Positions 17,902-25,117 are shown, numbered from the stretch's first letter. The stretch is DNA of 37,528 nt from Xanthobacteraceae bacterium (GCA_022844485.1 JALHLQ010000032.1:1-37528); one strand, 5' to 3'. Notes: generated by a model from the sequence alone, not told the origin. Made by a program: numbers and translations.

Positions 17902-19287
17902 TTACTCCACGGCTTCGCGGACGTAGCGCGCCACGGGCTCGCGCATGGTGACGAGTTCTTCCGCCGCGGTCGGATGCACCGCCATGGTGGCGTCGAAGTC
18001 CGCCTTCGTGGCTTTCATCTTCATGGCGATGCCGACGAGCTGGATCATTTCCCCGGCATCGTGCCCCACGACGTGGCAGCCGAGCACGCGATCGCTCGAT
18101 CCGTCGACGACGAGCTTCATCAGCACGCGCGTATTGCGGCCGGACAGCGTCGCCTTCATCGGCCGGAAGACGCTTTTATAGATGTCGACCTTCGGCAGCC
18201 GGTCGCGGGCCACCGCCTCGGTCAGCCCGACCATGCCGATCTCCGGCTCCGAAAAGACTGCTGTCGGGACCTCGGTGTAGTCGACCATGGTCGGCTTGCC
18301 GCCGAACACCGTATCGGCGAAGGCGTGCCCCTCGCGGATGGCGACCGGCGTGAGATGAATGCGGTTGGTGACATCGCCGACGGCGTAGATGTTCGGCGCC
18401 GATGTGCGCGAGTATTCATCGACGGCAATGCCGCCGTCCGCCGTGAGCTTGACGCCGGCGGTCTCGAGACCCATGCCGCCAACGTTAGGATGTCTCCCGA
18501 CGGCGAACATCACCCGGTCGGCCTCCAGCGATCCGCCGCTCGAGAGGTGAACGCGATAGCCATTGCCGGCCTTGTCAACAGACGTCACGAGCGCATTGGT
18601 GATGATCTTGACGCCGCGGCTCTCCATCTCGCCGCGAAGATGCGCGCGAACATCGTCGTCGAAACCGCGCAAGATGTTCTCGCCGCGATAGACGACGACG
18701 ACCTCCGAGCCGAGTCCCTCGAAAATCGCGGCAAACTCCATGGCGATATAGCCGCCGCCTTGAATGACGATGCGCCGCGGAAGCTCGGGCAGATGGAACG
18801 CCTCGTTCGAGGAGATCACGTGTGGCAGTCCCGCAATGTCCGCGCCGTGATTGGGCGCCGCGCCGGTCGAAATCAGCACGTATCGGGCGCGAACCTTGGC
18901 GCCGGTGGACATGAGCCGGACGGCGTTCGGATTCTCGAGAACCGCGCGCGTCTTGACGATCTCGACGCCCGCCTTTTCCAGGTTCGCCGTGTAGACGTTT
19001 TCGAGCCGCGCGATCTCGCGGTCCTTGTTCGCGATCAGCGTCGGCCAATCAAAGCTCGGTTCCGGCACGGACCAGCCGAAGCCCGCAGCCTCCTCGAAGT
19101 CATGGGAGAAGCGCGAGGCATAGACGAGAAGCTTTTTCGGCACGCAGCCGCGGATCACGCAGGTGCCGCCGACGCGATACTCCTCGGCCACCATGACGCG
19201 CGCGCCATAGCCGGCTGCGATGCGGGCGGCGCGAACGCCGCCCGAGCCTCCACCGATCACGAACAGGTCGACGTCGAAATCGGCCAT
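17902..19287 (-). CDS. gor: Glutathione-disulfide reductase
   Basis: A 461-residue flavoprotein disulfide reductase. It has the FAD-binding GGGSGG (12-17), the redox-active pair C43 and C48 in VGGTCVIRGCVPKK, the second nucleotide-binding motif IVIQGGGYIAMEFA followed by VVYRGENILRGFDDD, whose arginines favour NADPH, the FAD motif YAVGDVTNRIHLTPVA and the catalytic histidine in AVHPTAAEE (H438). It reduces oxidised glutathione with NADPH in the cytosol. It is last in the minus-strand row rpiA - DUF2059 - DUF2059 - gor, 42 bases after the second DUF2059 gene, an arrangement I also associate with other Rhizobiales. Its linkage with rpiA connects NADPH demand with the pentose phosphate pathway, though this is inference. 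Confidence 0.96.
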   Translation of the reverse strand: MADFDVDLFVIGGGSGGVRAARIAAGYGARVMVAEEYRVGGTCVIRGCVPKKLLVYASRFSHDFEEAAGFGWSVPEPSFDWPTLIANKDREIARLENVYTANLEKAGVEIVKTRAVLENPNAVRLMSTGAKVRARYVLISTGAAPNHGADIAGLPHVISSNEAFHLPELPRRIVIQGGGYIAMEFAAIFEGLGSEVVVVYRGENILRGFDDDVRAHLRGEMESRGVKIITNALVTSVDKAGNGYRVHLSSGGSLEADRVMFAVGRHPNVGGMGLETAGVKLTADGGIAVDEYSRTSAPNIYAVGDVTNRIHLTPVAIREGHAFADTVFGGKPTMVDYTEVPTAVFSEPEIGMVGLTEAVARDRLPKVDIYKSVFRPMKATLSGRNTRVLMKLVVDGSSDRVLGCHVVGHDAGEMIQLVGIAMKMKATKADFDATMAVHPTAAEELVTMREPVARYVREAVE

Positions 19288-19329
19288 ATCGGCTCAGATC
19301 CAACTAGTGGTCCGATTCTAACATTCGCG

Positions 19330-19875
19330 TCAGATGCCGTGGCCGCGCTTGCGCAGTTCCTTGCGCATGAGGTCGGCGAATTCGCGGCTCATCTCCCGGC
19401 TCATGGGCTCGGACGCCTGCGCCAGTTCCTGCGTCATCAAGGGCTGGAGCTCGACGAGTTTTCGGCCGCTGTCGCTCGTGAAGAAATCGACCATGGTCTT
19501 CAATTCGTCGCGCGTGAAATGGCGCAGATACGAGGCGACGATCAATTCCTCGAACTTGGTGGCGCGGTTCAGCATCGTGCCGACGATGAAGGGAAGCGCT
19601 TCGTCGAAGTCGCGGCCGAGCTTCGGATTGGTCGCCGTCATCAGTTGACGGACATTGCCGGCGATCATCGGCATCATGCCGAGAAGCTGGCGCCTGGCAT
19701 GGGTCAGCCGCGACAATTCGCGGGCGAGCGTGTCCGCCGGGACGGCTGCTTCATTCGCGGGAGGAACCGCGGCCTGCGCCTGCGACTGCGCCAGCCCCTG
19801 CGTCGGCGAGGCGGCGACAACTCCGGCCGCCAAGGCGATGGCGGCAAGGCCGGAAACGAATTTAGAGAAACACAT
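19330..19875 (-). CDS. Secreted DUF2059 protein, first paralogue (gor-proximal)
   Basis: A 181-residue protein; the ATG at 19875 lies six bases after a GGGGGA ribosome-binding site, and an ATG two codons earlier is possible. A signal peptide (CFSKFVSGLAAIALAAGVVAASPTQGLA) is followed by a short alanine-rich linker and the helical DUF2059 domain (PF09832), with FEELIVASYLRHFTRDELKTMVDFFTSDSGRKLVE. The C-terminus is basic (RKELRKRGHGI). The protein should be periplasmic. The function of DUF2059 is unknown to me. It lies between another DUF2059 gene (32 bases upstream) and gor (42 bases downstream), so it is very likely co-transcribed with both. The two paralogues share the order of helices and the terminal KKGH / KRGH motif but only modest identity. 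Confidence 0.87.
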   Translation of the reverse strand: MCFSKFVSGLAAIALAAGVVAASPTQGLAQSQAQAAVPPANEAAVPADTLARELSRLTHARRQLLGMMPMIAGNVRQLMTATNPKLGRDFDEALPFIVGTMLNRATKFEELIVASYLRHFTRDELKTMVDFFTSDSGRKLVELQPLMTQELAQASEPMSREMSREFADLMRKELRKRGHGI

Positions 19876-19907
19876 GATCATCCCCCGTCGGTCGCGACCG
19901 GTCCCGG

Positions 19908-20417
19908 TCAAAGATTGTGACCCTTCTTCTTCATCTCCGCGCGATAGCGCGACAGAACCTCTTCCGACAGCTTGCTCGCCCATTGCTGCGTGCGCTGGAA
20001 CGACTGGTCGAGGACGCCCGGTTCTTCGGTGACGATCTTGCGTCCGAGCGGGGTCTTGAAGAACGCGGTCGCCTCCCGCAGTTCCTGCTCGGTGAAGCGT
20101 TGCGCATAGATGCGAGCGACTTCGTTGACCAGCTCCGCGCGACGCGGCGCGAGTTCGGTGCGGATGCGGCCTGCGACTTCCTCCAGATCCTTGGAGAGCG
20201 CCGGACTGGTCTGCAAGAACACGCCCTTGGCGGATTCGACGACGCCAAAGACGACCGTTTCGAAAATATTCGCCCCGCCGCGAATGTCGACCAGCTCCCG
20301 AGCCGCGGCGACCGCGGCCGCCGAGGGCTCCTGAGCGCGCGCCGTGAACACGGCGCCGAACGTCGCGGCAAAGATTGCGCCGGTCAAAATCAGCCGCGCG
20401 CGCTGGATTTGCAACAT
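19908..20417 (-). CDS. Secreted DUF2059 protein, second paralogue (rpiA-proximal)
   Basis: A 169-residue protein starting at the ATG at 20417; a TTG two codons upstream is less likely, and GGGGAG lies about nine bases before the ATG. The N-terminal signal peptide is MLQIQRARLILTGAIFAATFGAVFTARAQ. The mature protein is helical and carries the DUF2059 core VARIYAQRFTEQELREATAFFKTPLGRKIVTEEP. Compared with its neighbour at 19330-19875 it has the pattern FT.(D/E)EL...FF.(T/S)..GRK in common. It starts 21 bases after the rpiA stop and is followed after 32 bases by the paralogue. Function unknown; a periplasmic location is predicted. Confidence 0.88.
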   Translation of the reverse strand: MLQIQRARLILTGAIFAATFGAVFTARAQEPSAAAVAAARELVDIRGGANIFETVVFGVVESAKGVFLQTSPALSKDLEEVAGRIRTELAPRRAELVNEVARIYAQRFTEQELREATAFFKTPLGRKIVTEEPGVLDQSFQRTQQWASKLSEEVLSRYRAEMKKKGHNL

Positions 20418-20438
20418 GAACAACGTCTCCCCTCGGGC

Positions 20439-21140
20439 CTAGTCTCGATCTTCGATCACGCGAACGCCCCCGGCGCCCGCCAGAATAACGATTTTCGCGA
20501 GGCCGATGAACAGCCCGTGCTCGACCACGCCCGGTATCGCGCTCAACTCCGCTGCGAGCGACTGCGGGTCCACGATCCGCTCCAGGGCGGCGTCGAGGAT
20601 GAAGTGCCCCTCATCCGTGACAAAAGGATGGCCGTCACGCGACTGCCTCAGAGTCAGTATCCCCGGCGAACCCGCATGCGCCGCTCCCTTGTCGATGGCT
20701 CGCCACGTCGCCTGCAGGCCGAACGGCACAACCTCGATCGGCAGCGGAAAGCGCCCCAGAGCAGGGACCCACTTGGATTCGTCGGCAATGACGATCATCC
20801 GCGACGATGCGCTCGCGACGATCTTCTCGCGCAAGAGCGCGCCGCCGCCGCCCTTGATCAGACTGAGATCGGGCGCGATCTCGTCCGCGCCGTCGATCGT
20901 CAGGTCGAGCTCGGGGCATTCGTCGAGAGTGGCGAGCGGGATTGCAAGCGCCTCGGCTTGCGCACGGGTCGCCTCCGAAGTCGGGACGCAGCGCACGGTG
21001 AGGCCGGCGTTCACCTTCTCCCCAAGCAGCGCGACGAAATGACGGGCGGTCGAACCGGTGCCGAGACCAAGCCGCATGCCCGGACGCACATAGTCCAAAG
21101 CCCGCCGGGCTGCCTCGCGTTTAAGCTTTTCGACATCCAT
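20439..21140 (-). CDS. rpiA: Ribose-5-phosphate isomerase A
   Basis: A 233-residue enzyme; I chose the ATG at 21140 because family members begin with this [14 protein letters not shown] helix, although no strong ribosome-binding site precedes it. It interconverts ribose 5-phosphate and ribulose 5-phosphate. Conserved parts: the phosphate loop [23 protein letters not shown], the catalytic [24 protein letters not shown] (D83, D86, K96, E105, matching D81, D84, K94 and E103 of the E. coli enzyme), and the C-terminal [20 protein letters not shown]. It heads the minus-strand row with two DUF2059 genes and gor, and it is divergent from gph with a 124-base spacer. Confidence 0.96.
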   Translation of the reverse strand: MDVEKLKREAARRALDYVRPGMRLGLGTGSTARHFVALLGEKVNAGLTVRCVPTSEATRAQAEALAIPLATLDECPELDLTIDGADEIAPDLSLIKGGGGALLREKIVASASSRMIVIADESKWVPALGRFPLPIEVVPFGLQATWRAIDKGAAHAGSPGILTLRQSRDGHPFVTDEGHFILDAALERIVDPQSLAAELSAIPGVVEHGLFIGLAKIVILAGAGGVRVIEDRD

Positions 21141-21264
21141 CCCGGGCGTGCTCGTTGCAGAAATGCCACAGAAAGGCAAGCACCGATGCCTCATTGGGCC
21201 GGCTGCTAACCAAAAGACCCAAGGCCGCCTTGCGTTCGGCGCAGCCCCCGGCTAGCCAACCCGC

Positions 21265-21942
21265 ATGCCCGGCCCGACCATTGTGTTCGACCTCGACGGC
21301 ACCCTCGTTGACACCGCGCCGGACCTCATTGCGACGCTCAACCTCCTCTTTGCCGATCTCAATATCCCGCCGGTCGCCTATGCCGAAGGCCGCAGGCTGA
21401 TCGGGGGCGGCGTGCGCCCGATGATCGAGCGGGGCCTCGCGGCCCAGGGGCGAAGCGTCCTTCGTTCCGAGCTCGAAAAGATCTACGACGAATATATCGG
21501 TCGCTACGCGGCCCGCATCGCGGAGACGTCCCGGCCTTTTCCGGGGGCGGTGGCCTGCATCGAGGCCCTGCGAAAGCGGGGAGCGACGCTCGCCATCTGC
21601 ACCAACAAGCTGGAATGGCTCTCGGTCAGGCTTCTGGAGCAGCTCGATCTGGCGCGGCATTTCGCGGCGATTTGCGGACAGGATACGTTCGGCGTGCAGA
21701 AGCCCGATCCGGCGATCCTCCTGAACACGATCGCGCGCAGCGGAGGGACGGTCGGATCGTCGGTCATGGTCGGCGATTCGGCGACCGATGTGGCGACCGC
21801 GCGCGCGGCAAACGTCCCCATCATCGCCGTCGATTTCGGCTACACGGAAACGCCGGTGGCGAGCTTTAGCCCCGACCATCTCATCGGCGACTTCAGCCGA
21901 TTGCCCGGCATCGCCTTCGATTTGATCGAAGCGCGGGCCTGA
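21265..21942 (+). CDS. gph: HAD-family phosphoglycolate phosphatase
   Basis: A 225-residue haloacid dehalogenase-superfamily phosphatase. Motif I is VFDLDGTLVDTAPDL (nucleophile D9, acid D11), motif II lies in AICTNKLEWLSV, motif III lysine in FGVQKPDPAILL, and motif IV in MVGDSATDVATARAA. The cap domain (about 20-85) contains the LIGGGVRPMIERGL segment typical of Gph. The expected reaction is hydrolysis of 2-phosphoglycolate, which arises from DNA repair or, in autotrophs, from Rubisco oxygenation. Related HAD phosphatases with other substrates cannot be excluded. It is divergent from rpiA. Confidence 0.93.
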   Translation: MPGPTIVFDLDGTLVDTAPDLIATLNLLFADLNIPPVAYAEGRRLIGGGVRPMIERGLAAQGRSVLRSELEKIYDEYIGRYAARIAETSRPFPGAVACIEALRKRGATLAICTNKLEWLSVRLLEQLDLARHFAAICGQDTFGVQKPDPAILLNTIARSGGTVGSSVMVGDSATDVATARAANVPIIAVDFGYTETPVASFSPDHLIGDFSRLPGIAFDLIEARA

Positions 21943-22035
21943 AGGTCTGCGACATCATTCGTTTCAGTTGCGCCCGGTTGGACACACTCGTATGGTTTGC
22001 GCGGGGAGCAGCTCGCTTTGCGGGCTGATGGGTTC

Positions 22036-22536
22036 ATGATCGGACGCTGGCCCGCCATCGGGCTCTGTCTTGCCGTATCCGCTTGCGGCGGGATGTCGGT
22101 GGGCGATCTCGGCCTGCCGAGCCTGTCGCTGTCGGGCGGGGCGCCGACCGCCGATCTGCGGATCGAAAGCGAACCTGCGGGCGCCGACGCGCGAGCCTCG
22201 AGCGGCGCGAACTGCCGGACGCCTTGCGTGCTGAGCGTGCCGGCAAGCCAGCAGTTCACGATCACGCTCTCGATGAGCGGGTACCAGCCGCAGACGATTC
22301 CGGTCACCCCGCGCGAACCGGCGGACATGCGGCCGGACGAAACCGGCATCCCGGCCGTTCAGCTCGACCCGAACCCCGTGCTCGTGCAGCTCGAACCCGT
22401 GCCGCCGCCCGCGCCGCCAAAGACCAGGAAGCCTGCCCCGGCCGCTCCGAAGCGCGCCGCCGCGGCTCCGGCCGCGAGCAAGGCCACGGCTCCTTGGCCT
22501 TCGAGCGGCTCGACCGCCATCTGGCCGCGGCAGTAG
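22036..22536 (+). CDS. Small PEGA-domain lipoprotein
   Basis: A 166-residue protein; the ATG at 22036 gives a lipoprotein signal, MIGRWPAIGLCLAVSACGG, with the lipobox VSAC (cysteine at residue 17). An in-frame TTG upstream at 21997 would spoil it. After a serine- and glycine-rich linker comes a PEGA-like beta domain: ADLRIESEPAGADARASSGA, CRTPCVLSVPASQQFTITLS and MSGYQPQTIPV, with a CRTPC pair that could form a disulfide. The C-terminal third is proline-, alanine- and lysine-rich (PPPAPPKTRKPAPAAPKRAA) and may cross or contact the cell wall. PEGA domains are found in cell-surface proteins, but the job of this one is unknown. It lies just upstream of the tRNA-Val gene. Confidence 0.85.
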   Translation: MIGRWPAIGLCLAVSACGGMSVGDLGLPSLSLSGGAPTADLRIESEPAGADARASSGANCRTPCVLSVPASQQFTITLSMSGYQPQTIPVTPREPADMRPDETGIPAVQLDPNPVLVQLEPVPPPAPPKTRKPAPAAPKRAAAAPAASKATAPWPSSGSTAIWPRQ

Positions 22537-22610
22537 ACGCGGCCAGAGGTTTCCTCTTGCGGTTGACACTCCGCCGGCGCGGACCATAAATCGAAGGTCG
22601 CGCGCAGCGC

Positions 22611-22685
22611 GGGCGCTTAGCTCAGCGGGAGAGCGTTCCCTTCACACGGGAGAGGTCGTAGGTTCAATCCCTACAGCGCCCACCA
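22611..22685 (+). tRNA. tRNA-Val (anticodon CAC)
   Basis: A complete 75-base cloverleaf with encoded CCA: acceptor stem GGGCGCT / AGCGCCC, D arm GCTC-AGCGGGA-GAGC, anticodon stem TTCCC / GGGAG with loop TTCACAC (anticodon CAC, reading GTG codons), T arm GTAGG-TTCAATC-CCTAC, discriminator A. It ends exactly where the higBA insertion starts; its last 32 bases are duplicated at 23685-23716. Confidence 0.96.
22654..22685 (+). repeat. Direct repeat attL (tRNA-Val 3' end)
   Basis: The left copy of the perfect 32-base repeat, inside the functional tRNA gene. Integration here leaves the tRNA intact. Confidence 0.85.
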
Positions 22686-22867
22686 TCAAACGTCCTGATC
22701 CAATGGTGTTCCTGCAGCCTCGACGTCGGCTTGCTCGGCAGCTTTGGCGTCGTAAGCAGAGCAATCGGTAGTCCGACAAAAAAACGATCTCGATGTTGTG
22801 GAAAAAAGCCTGGCCGTCATCGGCACCTGCCAAAATGTTCAAACGCATCTAAACCGCCGTTCAGCGT

Positions 22868-22917
22868 GTATCAATTTCCGATACAAACCACTTGTCTTAC
22901 GTATCATTAGCTGATAC
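22868..22917 (+). promoter_or_regulatory. Twin inverted-repeat operators upstream of higBA
   Basis: Two palindromes with the same arms and spacing: GTATC-N7-GATAC at 22868-22884 and GTATC-N7-GATAC at 22901-22917, the second extended to GTATCA/TGATAC. Their centres are 33 bases apart, about three helical turns, so they would face the same side of the DNA. A possible -35 box TTGTCT (22893-22898) and a -10-like TACATT (22915-22920) bracket the second palindrome. This fits autorepression by HigA or the HigBA complex, as known for the family. The gene start at 22927 leaves almost no leader, so translation may be leaderless or the promoter may lie further up. Confidence 0.7.
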
Positions 22918-22926
22918 ATTATTCAC

Positions 22927-23208
22927 GTGATCAAGAGCTTCAAGAGCCGGATGACAGAAGCGGTCTATGAGGGTGAGAGCCCAAAGGGCTTTCCGGCAGA
23001 CCTCGTGAAAGTTGCTCGCCGAAAGCTCCGCTATCTTGACGCTGCGGTCGACCTGAACGATTTGCGCTCACCTCCGGGTAACAGGCTTGAGGCTTTGACC
23101 AAGGATCGTGCGGGACAACATTCTATCCGGGTCAACGACCAGTTCCGGGTGTGCTTCATCTGGACCGAGGAAGGACCGAAAGACGTAGAGATCACCGACT
23201 ACCACTAG
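22927..23208 (+). CDS. higB: HigB-type mRNA interferase toxin
   Basis: A 93-residue RelE/HigB-superfamily toxin starting at GTG. Recognisable are the N-terminal MIKSFKSRMTEAVYEGE, the central helices with ARRKLRYLDAAVDLNDLRSPPGNRLEAL and the C-terminal SIRVNDQFRVCFIWTEEGPKDVEITDYH, the core strands and terminal histidine of HigB nucleases. By family knowledge it cleaves mRNA at the ribosome when free of antitoxin. The gene order, toxin first, is the usual order for higBA. The antitoxin gene starts 23 bases after the stop. The start is only about ten bases after the second operator, without a clear ribosome-binding site. The pair is the sole coding content of the island flanked by tRNA-Val repeats. 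Confidence 0.94.
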   Translation: MIKSFKSRMTEAVYEGESPKGFPADLVKVARRKLRYLDAAVDLNDLRSPPGNRLEALTKDRAGQHSIRVNDQFRVCFIWTEEGPKDVEITDYH

Positions 23209-23231
23209 CCTTTGAATGACGACCAACAGGA

Positions 23232-23546
23232 ATGACAAAAATGGCCAAGAAGCTCGCGCCCATGCATCCCGGCGAAGTCCTCCGGGAGGAATTTCTTGTC
23301 CCGCTCAAACTGTCTGCTGGAACGCTCGCCAAGGCCTGTGGCCTGCCCCGGACACGGATCGAACGGGTCGCAGCGGAAACAACCGGGATCACAGCCGACA
23401 CCGCCCTGCGTCTCGGCAAGGCTCTCGGCACATCCCCACAGCTTTGGATGAACCTCCAGAACCGTTACGATGTGGAGATCGCTAAGCGCGAGATCGGCAA
23501 GAAACTCGACAAGATCGAGCCGATCATCGCCCATGCAGCGGCCTGA
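23232..23546 (+). CDS. higA: HigA-type antitoxin (XRE family)
   Basis: A 104-residue protein with the HigA signature PMHPGEVLREEFLVPLKLSAGTLAK, a helix-turn-helix (SAGTLAKACGLPRTRIERVAAETTGITADTALRLGKALGTSPQLW, about residues 28-73) and the family ending QNRYDVEIAKRE. It should bind and neutralise HigB and repress the pair through the palindromes at 22868-22917. Two possible starts exist, the ATG at 23232 and another at 23241 (MAKKLAPMHPGE); the second is nearer the usual length. It follows higB with a 23-base spacer. No gene lies between it and the right repeat. Confidence 0.94.
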   Translation: MTKMAKKLAPMHPGEVLREEFLVPLKLSAGTLAKACGLPRTRIERVAAETTGITADTALRLGKALGTSPQLWMNLQNRYDVEIAKREIGKKLDKIEPIIAHAAA

Positions 23547-23930
23547 AACGACAAAACCCTTCTGGGTTCCTGGAAAGACGCATTAGCGCCGTGGTTGGCC
23601 GGTGAGGAGAATCCGTGGAAAATCTGCCTGTCCGCTCGTAAGCCATTGAATTTGCGCGGGGCGTATCTTCCTTCACACGGGGTTGGTCGTAGGTTCAATC
23701 CCTACAGCGCCCACCAGCCTTCGCCCCTTCGCGGCCAAAACTGGCAAGCCCACCATGCCTTGCCTCCCCGCGTGGCGAATGCGCAACAGTGCGGCGACAA
23801 TCTCTTCGGCGTCGGCGTGAGGGCCCCCACAAGGACGTTGCCCGTTTTCGCGGTTTATGGCCTTTGTCTCCCGAGCCGGATCGCTCCGGACACCCCGCGC
23901 AACGCGCTTCACCGACAGACGAGGCCATCG
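23547..23930. other. Non-coding end of the island and junction with the chromosome
   Basis: This stretch holds the last 138 bases of the island, the right repeat (23685-23716) and about 210 bases of flanking DNA leading to the L,D-transpeptidase gene. A weak stem AACCC-TTCT-GGGTT (23555-23568) follows higA. An open frame runs from 23595 into the transpeptidase gene, but its first 112 codons cross the repeat and have no protein-like features. Confidence 0.6.
23685..23716 (+). repeat. Direct repeat attR (tRNA-Val 3' fragment)
   Basis: The right copy of the perfect 32-base repeat, ending in the CCA of the tRNA sequence. The anticodon-loop bases TTCACACGG are also kept (23672-23680), but the acceptor 5' half and D arm are missing, so this is a fragment and not a second tRNA. 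Confidence 0.85.
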
Positions 23931-24524
23931 ATGCGGAGACTGTTCGCCGCACTCTCGCTGATTGCGGGACTCACTCTCGCCGGCAACGGCGCATCGGCAA
24001 ATCCGCTCTTTGATCCGGACGGCCGCTACACGGGCGGCGCGCCTTCCGGCCGCGGATTTCCTGGCCTCTTCGGCAGCGCCTCTCCCATTCCCCGGACCAC
24101 CGTGACCTATCCAAGCACGCTGCCCGCGGGAAGCCTCGTCATCAACACCGCCGAGCGGCGGCTCTACTACATTCTCGGCGAAGGGCGCGCGATCCGCTAC
24201 GGCATCGGCGTGGGCCGCATCGGCTTCACCTGGGCGGGCACGACCGCGGTGTCGGAAAAGCGGGAATGGCCGGATTGGGTCCCGCCGCCGCAAATGCTCA
24301 AGCGCCGTCCGGATCTGCCGCGCTACATGCCGGGCGGCCCGCAAAATCCGCTGGGCGCGCGCGCCATGTATCTCGGGTCATCGCTCTACCGCATCCACGG
24401 CTCGAATGAGCCGGAGACGATCGGCCAGGCCGTGTCGTCCGGTTGCTTCCGGCTGACCAACGAAGACGTGATCGACCTCTACAACCGCGTGCGGGTCGGA
24501 GCGAGGGTCGTCGTCGTTCGCTAA
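23931..24524 (+). CDS. L,D-transpeptidase (YkuD family)
   Basis: A 197-residue secreted enzyme; the ATG at 23931 follows GAGG at seven bases and begins a signal peptide (MRRLFAALSLIAGLTLAGNGASA). The YkuD domain covers about 66-197. The catalytic motif is complete: H156 in LYRIHGSNEPETIG and the nucleophile C172 in AVSSGCFRLTNEDVIDLY, with the substrate-side segment MPGGPQNPLGARAMYLG. It should form 3-3 cross-links in peptidoglycan or attach outer-membrane proteins to it, in the periplasm. Rhizobiales carry many such enzymes, so the exact role is open. It is the first chromosomal gene after the tRNA-Val island and is followed by a tandem palindromic repeat. Confidence 0.94.
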   Translation: MRRLFAALSLIAGLTLAGNGASANPLFDPDGRYTGGAPSGRGFPGLFGSASPIPRTTVTYPSTLPAGSLVINTAERRLYYILGEGRAIRYGIGVGRIGFTWAGTTAVSEKREWPDWVPPPQMLKRRPDLPRYMPGGPQNPLGARAMYLGSSLYRIHGSNEPETIGQAVSSGCFRLTNEDVIDLYNRVRVGARVVVVR

Positions 24525-24539
24525 GTTAAGTTCCCCCCT

Positions 24540-24725
24540 TTTGGGATCATGCTCTTTGTCACCGAGCATGATCTTTCCCGAAAACCGGTCCCCACTTTTC
24601 GGGATCATGCTCTTTGTCACCGAGCATGATCTTTCCCGAAAACCGGTCCCCACTTTTCGGGATCATGCTCTCTGTCGCCGAGCATGATCCTTCCCGAAAA
24701 CCGGTTCCCACTTTTCGGGGATCAT
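24540..24725. repeat. Tandem 58 bp palindromic repeat, three copies plus a fragment
   Basis: Three near-identical units start at about 24540, 24598 and 24656 with a 58-base period, plus a partial fourth at 24714-24730. Each unit contains two inverted repeats: GATCATGCTC / GAGCATGATC around CTTTGTCACC, and CCCGAAAA / TTTTCGGG around the centre CCGGTCCCCAC. The second copy is identical to the first but for one base at its left end, and the third differs at a few positions. Single, diverged copies lie at 11927-11967 and 15433-15477, and a fragment lies at 29937-29950. It is of the kind of intergenic palindrome common in Rhizobiales and may act as a terminator between two convergent genes. Confidence 0.9.
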
Positions 24726-25117
24726 GCTCGCCGAACGGGGTCGCGGGTCAGACCCTTCGCCGCCAGCTCATCCAGATAGGCCTGCCAATAGTCGTCCTGG
24801 TTGCGGCCGAGGTCGAGGAAATAGTCCCAGCTGTAGATGCCGGTCGAATGCATGTCGTCGAACACCAGCCGGACGGCATAATTGCCGACCGGCTGAACCT
24901 CCATGATCTCCACGTTCCTCTTGCCGGGGACGGTCTTGCGCTCCTCCGGCGCATGGCCCTGCACTTCCGCGCTCGGGCTCTTCACGCGCAAGTATTCGGC
25001 CGGCAAGGTATAGCCCTCGCCGTTGTCGAACGTGACGGTCAGGGCTTTGCGGTCCTTGCGCAGCCGGATCTCCGTCGGCCAAGCCGAGGCGGCGGGCGCG
25101 GTGGTTTCGACAGGCAT
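24722..25117 (-). CDS. DUF971 (GBBH-like N-terminal) domain protein
   Basis: A 131-residue cytosolic protein consisting mainly of a DUF971 domain (PF06155, also called gamma-butyrobetaine hydroxylase-like N-terminal domain): WPTEIRLRKDRKALTVTFDN, YTLPAEYLRVKSPSAEVQGH, VEIMEVQPVGNYAVRLVF and DDMHSTGIYSWDYFLDLGRN. The start at 25117 is my choice; an ATG at 25201 would add 28 residues, but its AAGG is only two bases from the start codon. Stand-alone DUF971 proteins have been linked with iron-sulfur or molybdenum enzymes by gene neighbourhood, and here it is divergent from moaA, which fits. Its biochemical role is unknown to me. The stop codon lies within the end of the tandem repeat. Confidence 0.9.
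   Translation of the reverse strand: MPVETTAPAASAWPTEIRLRKDRKALTVTFDNGEGYTLPAEYLRVKSPSAEVQGHAPEERKTVPGKRNVEIMEVQPVGNYAVRLVFDDMHSTGIYSWDYFLDLGRNQDDYWQAYLDELAAKGLTRDPVRRA

Larger units (their letters stand above)
22654..23716 (+). mobile_element. Minimal tRNA-associated island carrying higBA
   Basis: The 32 bases at 22654-22685 (T arm to CCA of tRNA-Val, GGTCGTAGGTTC ... GCCCACCA) recur without a mismatch at 23685-23716. The match extends further upstream to 22639 / 23670 with three mismatches at 22651-22653. Between the copies lie 999 bases that hold only the higBA pair and its operators. The arrangement is that of an island integrated by site-specific recombination at a tRNA 3' end (attL in the tRNA, attR downstream). 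No integrase or excisionase lies inside, so it is either a deletion remnant or a small element mobilised in trans. The A+T content near 22770-22930 is higher than in the flanks. Confidence 0.8.

Noticed and set aside
22686..22860. Possible small gene between tRNA-Val and the higBA operators
   Set aside because: The short minus-strand frame (22642-22848) runs into the tRNA gene and has no start signal or recognisable domain.
23669..23716. A second tRNA-Val gene
   Set aside because: Only the anticodon loop to CCA portion is present; there is no matching 5' acceptor strand or D arm, so it is a 3' fragment.
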